Below are positions 54,260-62,925 of a DNA stretch of 64,000 nucleotides, one piece after another. The DNA is taken from positions 1 to 64,000 of the forward strand of contig NZ_JAKVTW010000008.1 of NCBI RefSeq assembly GCF_022489065.1, given 5' to 3'. Source of the DNA: Vreelandella neptunia. GTDB taxonomy: Bacteria; Pseudomonadota; Gammaproteobacteria; Pseudomonadales; Halomonadaceae. Every line of letters begins with the position of its first letter. Position 1 is the stretch's first letter. The notes under the pieces are model-generated. The model saw nothing but the letters and a program-made list of their open reading frames with translations, did not search any database and was not told the origin of the DNA. The position numbers and the translations under genes are program-made.

Positions 54260-55180
54260 ATGGCGACACGCCATTTCCTGACCTTGCTAGATTTGACCCC
54301 GGATGAGTTGGATTATTTAATCCAGCGCGCCATTACCATCAAGACCAATCTGAAATCCCAAGGTCCTGTTTATACACCATTACCCAACCGCACCCTGGCG
54401 ATGATTTTTGAAAAATCATCGACGCGCACGCGAGTATCGTTCGAAACGGGAATGGCACAGTTTGGTGGTCATGCGCTATTTCTCTCTCCTCGAGATACCC
54501 AATTAGGCCGCGGCGAACCGATTGAAGATACCGCTCGCGTACTGTCTGAAATGGTCGATGCGGTAATGATTCGCACCTTCTCCCACGCGGGGCTAGAAAC
54601 CTACGCTAGCGCTAGCAGCGTGCCAGTGATTAACGCACTGAGTGATGATTATCACCCCTGCCAGTTGCTTGCTGATGTCATGACCTGGACTGAACTTCGT
54701 GGCAGCGTGAAGGGCCGCACAGCGGTGTGGATTGGGGATGGCAACAACATGTGTCACTCCTGGATCAATGCAGCACGACAGTTCGGCTTTCATCTACGCA
54801 TATGCTGCCCAAAAGGCTACGAGCCCCGTGCAGACATAATGGCGGCAGCTGGTGATCAGGTAACTCTCCTGCATGACCCGCAAGAAGCGGTAAAGCAGGT
54901 CGACTTAATTACTACAGACGTATGGGCATCGATGGGCCAAGAAGAGGAGCAGGCTAAACGTGAAGCGGATTTCGCGGGCTTCCAAGTAACAGAAGCAATG
55001 CTGGATCAAGCGAACCAAGACGTACTGTTTTTACACTGCCTGCCAGCGCACCGCGGCGAAGAGATTAGCCATACGCTACTCGAAGATCCTCGGGCAGTGG
55101 TTTGGCAGGAAGCAGGCAACCGGCTTCATGCACAAAAGGCGCTGATCGAGTTTTTACTTCTGGGCAAGGTCGCTGAATAA
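54260..55180 (+). CDS. argF: Ornithine carbamoyltransferase
   Basis: A 306-residue enzyme forming citrulline from ornithine and carbamoyl phosphate in arginine synthesis. Seen: the carbamoyl-phosphate motif [28 protein letters not shown], the ornithine-binding region and [11 protein letters not shown]. It is a single gene on the plus strand, ended by a strong terminator. A weak AATGGGCATT palindrome upstream could be an ArgR half-site, but I do not claim it. Confidence 0.95.
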   Translation: MATRHFLTLLDLTPDELDYLIQRAITIKTNLKSQGPVYTPLPNRTLAMIFEKSSTRTRVSFETGMAQFGGHALFLSPRDTQLGRGEPIEDTARVLSEMVDAVMIRTFSHAGLETYASASSVPVINALSDDYHPCQLLADVMTWTELRGSVKGRTAVWIGDGNNMCHSWINAARQFGFHLRICCPKGYEPRADIMAAAGDQVTLLHDPQEAVKQVDLITTDVWASMGQEEEQAKREADFAGFQVTEAMLDQANQDVLFLHCLPAHRGEEISHTLLEDPRAVVWQEAGNRLHAQKALIEFLLLGKVAE

Positions 55181-55196
55181 CCGAGTTACTGCAGAC

Positions 55197-55229
55197 AAAA
55201 AAGCCTCGTTTGATAAACGAGGCTTTTTT
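55197..55229. terminator. Bidirectional terminator between argF and tRNA-Ala
   Basis: A perfect 15-base inverted repeat AAAAAAGCCTCGTTT / AAACGAGGCTTTTTT with loop GAT. The A and T ends give a T-run in both directions, so it serves argF on the plus strand and the tRNA on the minus strand. Confidence 0.95.
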
Positions 55230-55238
55230 CTAGAATTT

Positions 55239-55314
55239 TGGTGGAGCCTAGCGGGATCGAACCGCTGACCTCAACACTGCCAGTGTTGCGCTCTCCCAGC
55301 TGAGCTAAGGCCCC
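55239..55314 (-). tRNA. tRNA-Ala (GGC anticodon)
   Basis: A 76-base tRNA on the minus strand. The acceptor stem GGGGCCT pairs with AGGCTCC, the anticodon loop is CTGGCAG within CAACA/TGTTG, the T loop is GGTTCGATCC, and CCA is encoded. The anticodon GGC reads GCC/GCU alanine codons. Confidence 0.97.
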
Positions 55315-55341
55315 ACGTACTGCTGTCCAACAGCGAGGCGG

Positions 55342-55370
55342 ATACTACGATGAACCTTTATCTCGGTCAA
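55342..55370 (-). promoter_or_regulatory. Promoter of tRNA-Ala
   Basis: On the minus strand, TTGACC at 55365-55370 and TAGTAT at 55342-55347 with a 17-base spacer, 28 bases upstream of the tRNA 5' end. This is a good sigma-70 match. Confidence 0.75.
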
Positions 55371-55493
55371 GTTTTTGAACCATCAGCACTAACTAATTCT
55401 CCTTTATCGCCAGCTGTGGCACTCTATATGTAATTAGCAGTCGTACAAGGCCAACGCCTGAGTCCATGATGTTTCCATGCAGGAGCCTGTCCT

Positions 55494-56144
55494 TTGATCA
55501 GTGTACTTATCGCCGATGATCATCACTTAGTAAGAACTAGCATCGCTCACCTGCTAAACGAAGAGTGTGACATTAAAATTGTGGGCGAGGTCGACGACGG
55601 CGAAAGCGCGGTGACACAGTGTCGTCATTTAAAGCCCGATATCGTGTTGATGGATATTCGCATGCCGGGAATTGGTGGGCTTGAAGCGACTCGGCGTATT
55701 CATCGCACGATGGAAGACGTGAAGGTTTTAATCTTAACCGCACATATGGAAGACAGCGTCCTGCGACGCATGTTGGAAGCCGGTGCGTCGGGATTTTTAA
55801 GCAAAGGTGCGGATGCAATTGAGATGACCGATGCCATACGTCAGGTCTTTCATGGGCGTCGCTATGTCAGTCAGGAGATCGCCCAGCGTTTAGCCCTTTC
55901 CCACTTTACCAATGAAGATAATCCGTTTAGCCACCTCTCCCACCGTGAGCTACAGATTGCCCTGATGATTGTTAACTGTCAGCGCGTACAAGACATCTCC
56001 GACCGCCTGCACCTAAGCCCTAAAACAGTAAATACCTATCGCTATCGACTGTTTGATAAACTACAAGTTGCCACTGACGTGGAGCTTACGCATTTAGCGC
56101 TCCGCCATGGGCTGGTCGAGGGGTTTGACGCCACCCAGATATAG
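55494..56144 (+). CDS. uvrY: UvrY/GacA-type response regulator
   Basis: A 216-residue response regulator. Seen: a receiver domain with acidic pocket DD at 8-9, phospho-acceptor in VLMDIRMPGIGG and lysine in SKGA, then a LuxR-type helix-turn-helix (LSHRELQIALMIVN, LSPKTVNTYRYRLFDKL). The order with uvrC and pgsA matches the gacA-uvrC-pgsA cluster of gammaproteobacteria. The kinase partner is a GacS/BarA protein elsewhere, and known output is through regulatory RNAs and CsrA. The start is TTG 55494 with AGGAG upstream, since the upstream ATG runs into a stop. Confidence 0.93.
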   Translation: MISVLIADDHHLVRTSIAHLLNEECDIKIVGEVDDGESAVTQCRHLKPDIVLMDIRMPGIGGLEATRRIHRTMEDVKVLILTAHMEDSVLRRMLEAGASGFLSKGADAIEMTDAIRQVFHGRRYVSQEIAQRLALSHFTNEDNPFSHLSHRELQIALMIVNCQRVQDISDRLHLSPKTVNTYRYRLFDKLQVATDVELTHLALRHGLVEGFDATQI

Positions 56145-56185
56145 CCCCATCTTCCCCTGCAGTTATAGGGTACCGACACGCTAAT

Positions 56186-58000
56186 ATGACCTTTGATTCA
56201 AAACAGTTTCTGAGTTCGGTAAGCACCTCTCCTGGCGTTTACCGTATGCTCGATGACCAAAGCAACACCCTCTATGTGGGCAAAGCCAAGCGCTTAAAAG
56301 CGCGTCTTGCCAGCTATTTTCGTGGCCAGTTGAATACCAAAACCCAGGCCATGGTAGGACGTATCGCCGATGTTCAGGTAACTGTCACGCGCACGGAGAC
56401 GGAAGCGCTTCTGCTTGAACAGACACTGATTAAACAACTACGTCCGCCCTACAACATTTTATTGCGTGACGATAAGTCCTACCCCTTTGTATTTGTCACC
56501 GACCGCCACACTTATCCAGCACTTGAGTATAAGCGCGCTCGTCAGCGCAGCGACGATGGTCGCTATCTTGGCCCTTACCCAAGCAGTGGCGCAGTACGTG
56601 AAAGCCTCGCGCTGATGCAAAAAATATTTCATATCAGAAACTGTGAAGATAGTGTTTTTGCGCACCGTTCGCGCCCATGTTTGCAGTATCAAATTCAGCG
56701 TTGCAGCGCCCCTTGCGTCGATTACATTTCCGCCGAAGATTACCAGCGCGACGTTGAGCACGCTGTTATGTGCCTGGAAGGCAAAAGCGAAAATGTGACC
56801 CAGGAATTAATGGAGGCGATGGAGGCTGCTAGCAAAGCACTTGATTTTGAAGAGGCTGCTCGCCTTCGTGATCAGGTTCAGCAGCTACGCCAGCTTCAGC
56901 AACGCCAGTTTGTTGATACCGGCGGCGGTGATGCCGATATCTTTGCCCTGGCGCAACGACCCGGTGCGCTGGGCGTTTCAGTGCTAAGTGTGCGCGACGG
57001 CCGTCTACTGGGCGCCCGTCATCACACGCCAAAAAACGATCTGGATCTGCCGCTAGAGACACTGCTCACCGAAGTCGTTAGCCAGTACTACTTTGGACAA
57101 CCCCATAATGTACCCAATGAAGTCATCACCAGTCATCCACTCGATGACAGCGAACTGATCGCAGAAGCACTGACCCAGCAGGCGGGTAAGCGCATCCGCG
57201 TCACTAACCAGGTACGCGGCCATCGCGCCCAGTGGCAGCAGCTTGCAATTACCAACGCTGAGCAACAACTGGCCTCGCAACTTGCCAATCAAACGCAGCT
57301 GACTCAGCGCTTTACCGCGCTACAGAAAGCGCTCGGCTTGGAAGAAACGCCACAACGTCTGGAGTGCTTCGACATCAGCCATAGCCACGGTGAAGCGACC
57401 GTTGCCTCCTGCGTGGTGTTTGATCATCAGGGTCCACGTAAAAGCGACTATCGCCATTTTCGCATTGAAGGCGTCGCTGCAGGGGACGATTACGCTGCTA
57501 TGCAGCAGGCGCTTACACGACGCCTTAAGCGGGTTAAAAGCGGTGAAGCGGTGGCACCCGACATTCTGATCGTCGACGGTGGCAAGGGGCAGCTCAATAT
57601 GGCCCGCGAGGTGTTTAAAGAACTCGACATCACTCATATTATGCTACTGGGTGTAGCGAAAGGCACGACACGTAAAGCTGGGCTTGAAAGCCTGTTTGTA
57701 GAAACGGCTGACAACCCACTGGACTTGGATCCTGCATCGCCCGCTCTGCACTTGATTCAGCATATTCGCGATGAGTCGCACCGTTTTGCCATAGCAGGCC
57801 ACCGCGCCCAACGTGACAAAGCAAGGCGTACTTCAACGCTGCAGGAAATCCCTGGCATTGGCCCTAAGCGTAGACGTGAGTTGCTGCGCTTTTTTGGCGG
57901 CCTCCAGGGCGTACAAAAGGCTAGTCGCGACGAACTTGCCCGCGTACCGGGTATTAACGCATCGCTAGCCGACAGTATTTACCGGGCGCTCAATGGATAA
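56186..58000 (+). CDS. uvrC: Excinuclease ABC subunit C
   Basis: A 604-residue nuclease making the two incisions in nucleotide excision repair. Seen: the GIY-YIG domain (SPGVYRMLDDQSNTLYVGKA), cysteine cluster C-X6-C-X3-C, the UVR domain (LDFEEAARLRDQVQQLR), the RNase H-like domain (LECFDISHSHGEA, ILIVDGGKGQL) and the C-terminal HhH pair (IPGIGPKRRRELLRFFGG). It is downstream of the uvrY-type regulator. Confidence 0.96.
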   Translation: MTFDSKQFLSSVSTSPGVYRMLDDQSNTLYVGKAKRLKARLASYFRGQLNTKTQAMVGRIADVQVTVTRTETEALLLEQTLIKQLRPPYNILLRDDKSYPFVFVTDRHTYPALEYKRARQRSDDGRYLGPYPSSGAVRESLALMQKIFHIRNCEDSVFAHRSRPCLQYQIQRCSAPCVDYISAEDYQRDVEHAVMCLEGKSENVTQELMEAMEAASKALDFEEAARLRDQVQQLRQLQQRQFVDTGGGDADIFALAQRPGALGVSVLSVRDGRLLGARHHTPKNDLDLPLETLLTEVVSQYYFGQPHNVPNEVITSHPLDDSELIAEALTQQAGKRIRVTNQVRGHRAQWQQLAITNAEQQLASQLANQTQLTQRFTALQKALGLEETPQRLECFDISHSHGEATVASCVVFDHQGPRKSDYRHFRIEGVAAGDDYAAMQQALTRRLKRVKSGEAVAPDILIVDGGKGQLNMAREVFKELDITHIMLLGVAKGTTRKAGLESLFVETADNPLDLDPASPALHLIQHIRDESHRFAIAGHRAQRDKARRTSTLQEIPGIGPKRRRELLRFFGGLQGVQKASRDELARVPGINASLADSIYRALNG

Positions 58001-58094
58001 ACCGCCTCTTGGCATAGATGCTATCGGCCAAGGGGGATAGAATGAGCACCAGACTTCGAACCCTCTGATTTTCCGGCAAGGATCGCACCCTGCG

Positions 58095-58643
58095 ATGAAT
58101 ATACCCAACATACTGACACTGGCGAGAATCGCCTTTATTCCGCTGCTGGTGGTACTGTTTTATCTACCCTTCAGCTGGAGCATGCCCGTTGCGGCTGGCT
58201 TATTTGCATTGGCCTCCATTACCGATTGGCTGGACGGCTATTTAGCCCGACGCTGGAATCAGTCAACGCCTTTTGGCGCCTTTCTAGACCCGGTGGCCGA
58301 TAAGCTTATGGTCGTGGTCGCCTTGGCGCTATTGATCGAGCGTTATGACACCTTAGTGCTGACGCTACCCGCGCTGGTCATCATTGGCCGCGAAATTGTC
58401 ATTTCAGCGCTACGCGAATGGATGGCTGAAATGGGCAAACGCGGCATGGTGGCTGTTTCTTGGGTTGGCAAGTTGAAAACAACGCTGCAAATGGTGTCAC
58501 TACTCATCTTGCTAGCACTTCCCCCAGCGCACGAGTTTGCCTTGCTGGGCGTTGTCGTGCTGTATGTAGCCGCCCTTTTGACGCTCTGGTCAATGATTCA
58601 GTACTTGAAAGCTGCTTGGCCTCATCTTAGCCGCTCGATGTAA
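58095..58643 (+). CDS. pgsA: CDP-diacylglycerol-glycerol-3-phosphate 3-phosphatidyltransferase
   Basis: A 182-residue inner-membrane enzyme making phosphatidylglycerol phosphate, the committed step to phosphatidylglycerol and cardiolipin. Seen: the CDP-alcohol phosphotransferase motif in [20 protein letters not shown] and LDPVADK, plus four or more membrane helices. It completes the uvrY-uvrC-pgsA group and precedes the tRNA cluster. Confidence 0.95.
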   Translation: MNIPNILTLARIAFIPLLVVLFYLPFSWSMPVAAGLFALASITDWLDGYLARRWNQSTPFGAFLDPVADKLMVVVALALLIERYDTLVLTLPALVIIGREIVISALREWMAEMGKRGMVAVSWVGKLKTTLQMVSLLILLALPPAHEFALLGVVVLYVAALLTLWSMIQYLKAAWPHLSRSM

Positions 58644-58684
58644 CCCGCTGATAAGTAAATAATGAATACGCACCCATTCATTGA

Positions 58685-58712
58685 TTGACAACCCGGCGGC
58701 GATCCGTATAAT
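58685..58712 (+). promoter_or_regulatory. Strong promoter of the tRNA cluster
   Basis: TTGACA at 58685-58690 and TATAAT at 58707-58712 with a 16-base spacer, both exact consensus. It is followed by a GC-rich discriminator and tRNA-Gly 15 bases later. It probably drives the Gly-Cys-Leu tRNA cluster. Confidence 0.9.
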
Positions 58713-58727
58713 TCGCCCTCGAGTCGA

Positions 58728-58802
58728 GCGGGAATAGCTCAGTGGTAGAGCATCGCCTTGCCAAGGCGAGGGTCGGGAGTTCGAATCTCCTTTCCCGCTC
58801 CA
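58728..58802 (+). tRNA. tRNA-Gly (GCC anticodon)
   Basis: A 75-base tRNA. The acceptor GCGGGAA pairs with TTCCCGC, the anticodon loop is TTGCCAA, the T loop is AGTTCGAATCT, and CCA is encoded. Confidence 0.97.
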
Positions 58803-58878
58803 ACTTGGATAGCGTGGTAAAGCAAGAGAGGGTCGTGAGCTGGAACGCCAGCCCGGTCGGATCACCTTTCCCGCTCCA
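58803..58878 (+). pseudogene. Degenerate tRNA-Gly copy
   Basis: A 76-base stretch that ends with the same 14 bases as the intact tRNA-Gly 3' end (CCTTTCCCGCTCCA at 58865-58878, also at 58789-58802). It keeps traces of the D arm (TGGTAAAGC) and AGGGTCG but has no usable anticodon or T loop. It looks like a decayed tandem duplicate or an old integration scar. Confidence 0.55.
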
Positions 58879-58889
58879 TAGACTCTTGA

Positions 58890-58963
58890 GGCTGGATGGC
58901 AGAGTGGTTATGCAGCGGACTGCAACTCCGTGTACGCCGGTTCGATTCCGACTCCAGCCTCCA
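58890..58963 (+). tRNA. tRNA-Cys (GCA anticodon)
   Basis: A 74-base tRNA. The acceptor GGCTGGA pairs with TCCAGCC, the anticodon loop is CTGCAAC, the T loop is GGTTCGATTCC, and CCA is encoded. Confidence 0.97.
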
Positions 58964-59035
58964 TCTTTGTGTAGCAGTGATGCTTTAAAGGTCTCTTTAA
59001 AACAACATTGCGATGTGATGTTCTTGTAATGAATA

Positions 59036-59080
59036 GCCCGGATGGCGAAATCGGTAGACGCAAGAGACTTAAAATCCTCT
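59036..59080 (+). pseudogene. Truncated tRNA-Leu (5' half only)
   Basis: The 5' half of a tRNA-Leu is recognisable: acceptor GCCCGGATGGCG, D loop AATCGGTAGACGC and anticodon loop CTTAAAA (UAA). The anticodon stem has mismatches, and after it the sequence departs from any tRNA: no T arm, no matching acceptor strand and no CCA. It is a broken gene upstream of an intact tRNA-Leu(UAA). Confidence 0.75.
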
Positions 59081-59114
59081 CAAAATGAGAATAAAGTCTT
59101 TTAAAACATCTAGT

Positions 59115-59153
59115 TGCTACATCCGATAAAAAATATGTAGCTCTTATGTAGCA
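59115..59153. repeat. Short inverted/direct repeats next to the broken tRNA-Leu
   Basis: TGCTACAT at 59115-59122 faces ATGTAGC at 59135-59141 and ATGTAGCA at 59146-59153. Another TGCTACAT lies in the phage-like element at 62731-62738. They could be integrase arm sites or remnants of an attachment region, which is inference. Confidence 0.4.
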
Positions 59154-59157
59154 CCTT

Positions 59158-59243
59158 GCGGGTGTGGTGGAATAGGTAGACACACAAGACTTAAAATCTT
59201 GAGGCCATTGGCCGTGACGGTTCGAGTCCGTCCACCCGCACCA
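59158..59243 (+). tRNA. tRNA-Leu (UAA anticodon)
   Basis: An 86-base class II tRNA. The acceptor GCGGGTG pairs with CACCCGC, the anticodon loop is CTTAAAA between CAAGA and TCTTG, there is a variable arm, the T loop is GGTTCGAGTCC, and CCA is encoded. The phage-like element begins just beyond its 3' end, a common integration site. Confidence 0.97.
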
Positions 59244-59289
59244 TTTCAGCTTGTAGAATCTCTTATCTCAAATATTTACCTCCCTCCCC

Positions 59290-59595
59290 TTAGTTAGCCC
59301 TACTGTTTATTTCGAGCAATGACAGCTCTTCTCGCAACGCACCTGCCACTAGCTGCGGGTCTATGTCAATCGGGCGACATAGGTTAGCTAATAAACGCTG
59401 GTCGCCTAGCAAATCATCAAGGCTTTCCCAATCGGCTTGTTTATGGCCTTTCCATGCTGACTTGGCATCATTAAAGTAAATCTTTAATGCTGCGGCCCAT
59501 ATGTCACCACAACGTATTGCGTGCTCTATAGTATCGAGCGGGGCGTTTGGCCCCGGCTCTAGGCTCGCATCACAATCCAGCGTTACCGGCTCCAC
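59290..59595 (-). CDS. Hypothetical protein of the phage-like element
   Basis: A 101-residue acidic protein (MEPVTLDCDASLEPGPN at the start) with no family that I recognise. It starts 3 bases after the stop of the upstream 213-residue gene, so it is the last gene of the packed minus-strand operon and ends about 46 bases from tRNA-Leu. A small phage accessory or packaging protein is possible. Confidence 0.65.
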   Translation of the reverse strand: MEPVTLDCDASLEPGPNAPLDTIEHAIRCGDIWAAALKIYFNDAKSAWKGHKQADWESLDDLLGDQRLLANLCRPIDIDPQLVAGALREELSLLEINSRAN

Positions 59596-59597
59596 GT

Positions 59598-60239
59598 TTA
59601 GACGCGCTCGGCTTGGGTCACGTTTACTGGCCCTGCATCCTTCGCGCCGTGGTCAACGTAACGTGTCTCAACCGCTGGCTGTCCGCCGTCTATCTGAATT
59701 TTTAGGCGTAGAGCGTTAATACTGGTCGTTGGCCCCATGCGAGCGTCGAAGGCACCGGCGGCAATGATGCGCTCCACTTGCTCAACCGTCGCGCCTACTT
59801 TGCCTTTGCCATTTAGACCAGCAGCAGACTTATCACGCTGCATGTTTTGGGTGTGGGCCATCACATCGGCACGCGCTGCATCTGCTTTACGTTGGGCCGT
59901 TTCCAGGGCGTCCAGTGCTTTAGCCAGGTCTTTACGCGACTGGTCGGCACCGTCGATAGCATCACGCGCTACAGCACGTTGAATGGCATCGTTTAGACGA
60001 CCGTATAAGCGGCTTAGAATGCCGGATAAAACGCCTTGCTGCTCAAGCTCGGCAGTCATGCGCTTATGCTCGGCAACGCTGGTAGCCATGGCCGGTTCAA
60101 TGCGTGGCTGTGCCTGCACTTCCCGCATCTGGTCACTGATACCGCGCTGGGCGGCTTGTAGGGCATCGACACTAGCGGTGGGGTCGGCTAGTAACTCATT
60201 GGCGCGTTCAATCGCTGGGCTATCGGTTAAATCAGTCAC
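59598..60239 (-). CDS. Coiled-coil protein of the phage-like element
   Basis: A 213-residue, largely helical protein with Ala/Gln/Glu-rich heptads (for example KALDALETAQRKADAARAD) and a C-terminal part with GPTTSINALRLKIQIDGG. GTG 60239 is chosen because GAGG lies nine bases upstream; a TTG at 60254 overlaps that site. It follows directly on a 59-residue gene. The function is unknown. Confidence 0.65.
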   Translation of the reverse strand: MTDLTDSPAIERANELLADPTASVDALQAAQRGISDQMREVQAQPRIEPAMATSVAEHKRMTAELEQQGVLSGILSRLYGRLNDAIQRAVARDAIDGADQSRKDLAKALDALETAQRKADAARADVMAHTQNMQRDKSAAGLNGKGKVGATVEQVERIIAAGAFDARMGPTTSINALRLKIQIDGGQPAVETRYVDHGAKDAGPVNVTQAERV

Positions 60240-60250
60240 GTTGTCATACC

Positions 60251-60430
60251 TCAATGTAATGTCGCGTTTGGGCGGTCAAGTTGGGCCACCAGCAGCGCAA
60301 TGCTGTGGCCCGCTTCGGTAAGCTGTGCGGTGAAGCTATCGGTTAGCCGTTCGCTTAGGTTGTCGAGCAAGGCCGCCAACGCTTCCCGTTCGGCTTCATC
60401 GCGCTGTTCCGGGGTGATAGGAATCATCAT
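60251..60430 (-). CDS. Small 59-residue protein of the phage-like element
   Basis: A frame from ATG 60430 to TGA 60251 encoding MMIPITPEQRDEAEREALAA and continuing through helical, charged residues to ATLH. It begins 6 bases after the stop of the upstream gene and its stop meets the next gene. It fills what would otherwise be a hole in a packed operon, which supports its reality. No family is recognised. Confidence 0.6.
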   Translation of the reverse strand: MMIPITPEQRDEAEREALAALLDNLSERLTDSFTAQLTEAGHSIALLVAQLDRPNATLH

Positions 60431-60436
60431 CGGCGC

Positions 60437-60721
60437 TCAATCCGGTAGCTGGTAGCCATCCATTAGAGACGGCATCTTGCGACCATTGCTTGCTCGCGGT
60501 GCTTCACTGTCGGGCGCTTCAAACTCACTGCCAGGCAACGTGTACTTCGACGCCAGGTTGGCAGCCATATCGGGCTTGGCACTGCCGCCCACGCCTGCCT
60601 CTTTCAGCTTTTCGTCAACCATCGCGCCGACTGCCGGTTTCAGCTCCTCGATGATGATGGCCACCATGCGTTCAATGCTTTGCTCTTTCGGTGTCACGTT
60701 CGCTACAAATTGCTTATTCAT
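60437..60721 (-). CDS. Hypothetical protein of the phage-like element
   Basis: A 94-residue protein with a helical N-terminal half (ERMVAIIIEELKPAVGAMVD) and a polar C-terminus ending MPSLMDGYQLPD. It overlaps the preceding gene by 4 bases (ATGA). It is not recognised; a phage accessory role is likely from position. Confidence 0.65.
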   Translation of the reverse strand: MNKQFVANVTPKEQSIERMVAIIIEELKPAVGAMVDEKLKEAGVGGSAKPDMAANLASKYTLPGSEFEAPDSEAPRASNGRKMPSLMDGYQLPD

Positions 60722-60918
60722 ACGGTCTGGCCCTCCTGGGCCTCGATTGCGGTTAGGTAAATCTTTTTCAAAAGGCTGTCAGTCAGTGCCAACGCAGTGA
60801 TCCACTGCGCGGCGGTCTGTTCTTTTGGTGGGTGGGGTAGGTCGATACCAACGCGCCATAGCTCTAGCCATGCTTGATGCGCAGGTGCATTAGCGGGGAG
60901 GTTCAGCAGGTTATCCAT
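60718..60918 (-). CDS. Hypothetical small protein after the terminase
   Basis: A 66-residue protein beginning MDNLLNLPANAPAHQAWLEL. ATG 60918 has GGAGG nine bases upstream and overlaps the terminase stop by 8 bases; the longer frame from TTG is rejected. It is translationally coupled to the terminase. The function is unknown. Confidence 0.65.
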   Translation of the reverse strand: MDNLLNLPANAPAHQAWLELWRVGIDLPHPPKEQTAAQWITALALTDSLLKKIYLTAIEAQEGQTV

Positions 60919-62347
60919 AGCGACGACCTCCAAAGCGACGGCTTGGCTTTAATAGAATCGCTGGCCCGCCGGGTTTTTTGCCGCTGGCAACGTCCATCAG
61001 CAGGGCGCAAGCGTTGGCCCTATCATCGTGGTGGCCCTTCCCTGGGGGGTGGTCGATGGAATCCCGGCCACCTCGTGCCGTGCGGCGCTCCAGGTTGCAG
61101 AACTGAATCATCATCGTGTCGTCTGGTGGCAGCTCTATTTGCTCGCTGTTGAAGCGGCTTAGGCTATCGGCGTACAGCTCAGATTTAGGCTTGGCGGCTT
61201 GGTCGCATTGGATGCCGTGTTTCTCGAACTCATCTTTCGGCCACGATCCGGCAAAGCGATCCGTGACGATGCGGTTAATGCCGTAGTCTTTGAATACCTG
61301 GGCATACTCGGCAACGATCTGTGCAGGCGTACCACGTCGAGCGCGTAGCACATCCACCACGGTCGTCTCACCTTCAACATGGCCGATTGCCATCGTGAAC
61401 TCATCGGCACCGCCCCCAGCAGGGTCAGCCACGCCTATGTAGCGCGTGCCGGATACGAACGGTAATTCCAGCGGGTTTTGACGCATCACCGCCTCAACCT
61501 GGGCGCGGTCGATGAATCCCGAGACGTTATCGCGGAATTGACCGCCCCACTCACTGCGATAGCTTTCAGGGTCGTCTTGCTGGGCGTTGCGGAGAATGCG
61601 CTTATCTATGGTGGGGTTGAATTGTTCAGTTGCACCTTGAATCACCAGCACGTCGTCACTGTCTTGGCCGTAGTGCTGTTTCCACTTGTTGTAGACCAGA
61701 CCACGCTTAGCCCACGGTGAACTAATGATAATCAGCATCCCGCCGGTAGTAGCGAGCGAAGGCGTAAGAGCGCGATACAGCTCAACATCGGGCGTTGCTG
61801 AATGCTCATCAGCGAAGAAACAAGCCTCGTCTAGCAATGCGGCGATGCGCGTCTTGCCGCGTACCGACCTAAAGGAATTGGTAGCCACTTCGATAGTGAT
61901 ACGGTTATTCAGCTCTAGCGACTCGGCACCGCGCTTTTCAATCATGGCCGCTAGCACTGGCGATGCGTCAAAGATGCCAGCGATATAGGAGAACAGCACT
62001 TTCGCTTGGTCACGATCCACGGCGATACAGCTCACCACACCGCGCTCACCAGGCTTTAGCTTGTCCGCTAGTCCTTCCATTGCCACACCAACGGTGGCGA
62101 GGTACACGGCTACACCGGCGGTGGTGTTGGTCTTGGCGCTGCGTCGTCCGGCTAGTACGACCAGCTCAGCGACACGATTAAGCGGTGGTGTACGTCCACC
62201 AGCTAGCTTACTGAACAGGTCGCGGCGGTTGGCATCCATCGGGATAGCGAAGGCACCGGATAAAACAGCGCGCCACGGTTCCCAGCTATCGCCCTCAAAC
62301 GTGCCTGGGGTTAGCTCTGGGCTATCGAGGAACTGTAAGACGTTCAT
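60911..62347 (-). CDS. Phage terminase large subunit
   Basis: A 478-residue packaging ATPase/nuclease. Seen: a Walker A-like VLAGRRSAKTNT, Walker B IAALLDEACFF with the catalytic Glu, the coupling motif MLIIISSPW, and the nuclease domain with acidic residues in GVADPAGGGADEFT and GHHDDRANA. It would cut and pump DNA into a prohead. It overlaps the upstream gene by 4 bases. No portal or capsid gene follows it in the operon, which is unusual for a prophage. Confidence 0.92.
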   Translation of the reverse strand: MNVLQFLDSPELTPGTFEGDSWEPWRAVLSGAFAIPMDANRRDLFSKLAGGRTPPLNRVAELVVLAGRRSAKTNTTAGVAVYLATVGVAMEGLADKLKPGERGVVSCIAVDRDQAKVLFSYIAGIFDASPVLAAMIEKRGAESLELNNRITIEVATNSFRSVRGKTRIAALLDEACFFADEHSATPDVELYRALTPSLATTGGMLIIISSPWAKRGLVYNKWKQHYGQDSDDVLVIQGATEQFNPTIDKRILRNAQQDDPESYRSEWGGQFRDNVSGFIDRAQVEAVMRQNPLELPFVSGTRYIGVADPAGGGADEFTMAIGHVEGETTVVDVLRARRGTPAQIVAEYAQVFKDYGINRIVTDRFAGSWPKDEFEKHGIQCDQAAKPKSELYADSLSRFNSEQIELPPDDTMMIQFCNLERRTARGGRDSIDHPPGKGHHDDRANACALLMDVASGKKPGGPAILLKPSRRFGGRRYG

Positions 62348-62694
62348 TGGTTGGCCTTCCCGATATAGTCGTTCAAGCTCACTTCACGCGCTTGGCGTTC
62401 TAGCCCTAGCTTGTTACTCAAAGAAATGATGTTATTGCTCGCCTGCACGTATTTGCCTATGTCGATCTCCTTACCCTCGGCAAGCTGGCGTTCCTGCGTC
62501 CGTAGCCAATACTCAGCCCATAAATACCTTTCAATAATTCCGCGTTTGACGTACCCAATAGCCACCTCTCCACCAAGGTCGCTGACGACCTCGGCATACC
62601 GTTGCCGCATCTCCTGCGCAATCGACGTGCGTGCGTCCAGTGCGTCAATAAATCCGGCGCTGAACTTGTCGGGAATGGTGCTTTGTTTGGGCAT
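62344..62694 (-). CDS. Possible terminase small subunit
   Basis: A 116-residue helical protein placed directly before the large terminase with a 4-base overlap, the usual position of a small terminase. Residues such as ARTSIAQEMRQRYAEVVSDL and QASNNIISLSNKLGLER fit a DNA-recognition/oligomerisation protein, but no motif proves it. ATG 62694 has only a weak ribosome site. Confidence 0.55.
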   Translation of the reverse strand: MPKQSTIPDKFSAGFIDALDARTSIAQEMRQRYAEVVSDLGGEVAIGYVKRGIIERYLWAEYWLRTQERQLAEGKEIDIGKYVQASNNIISLSNKLGLERQAREVSLNDYIGKANQ

Positions 62695-62925
62695 ATCGGC
62701 GGCCTAACTTAGGGGTAAATGCTTCCTATCTGCTACATATTTTACTAGCATATGAGATAATTACTATATAACAGTAACTTGAATAGATTTTAAGGAGATT
62801 ATATATCCCCATGAACTGACAAAGTGATGAATAATAGGGGTACGGGTGCTTTATTGGGCTTTATGTTTCGCCGTAAAATGGAATTAATTTCCACCAATTG
62901 AGGGAGAGGAGAATTACAGCATCAA

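Noticed and set aside
62781..62819. A plus-strand gene start with AAGGAGAT before an ATG in the phage gap
   Set aside because: The ATG is followed by one codon and a TGA; no product is possible.
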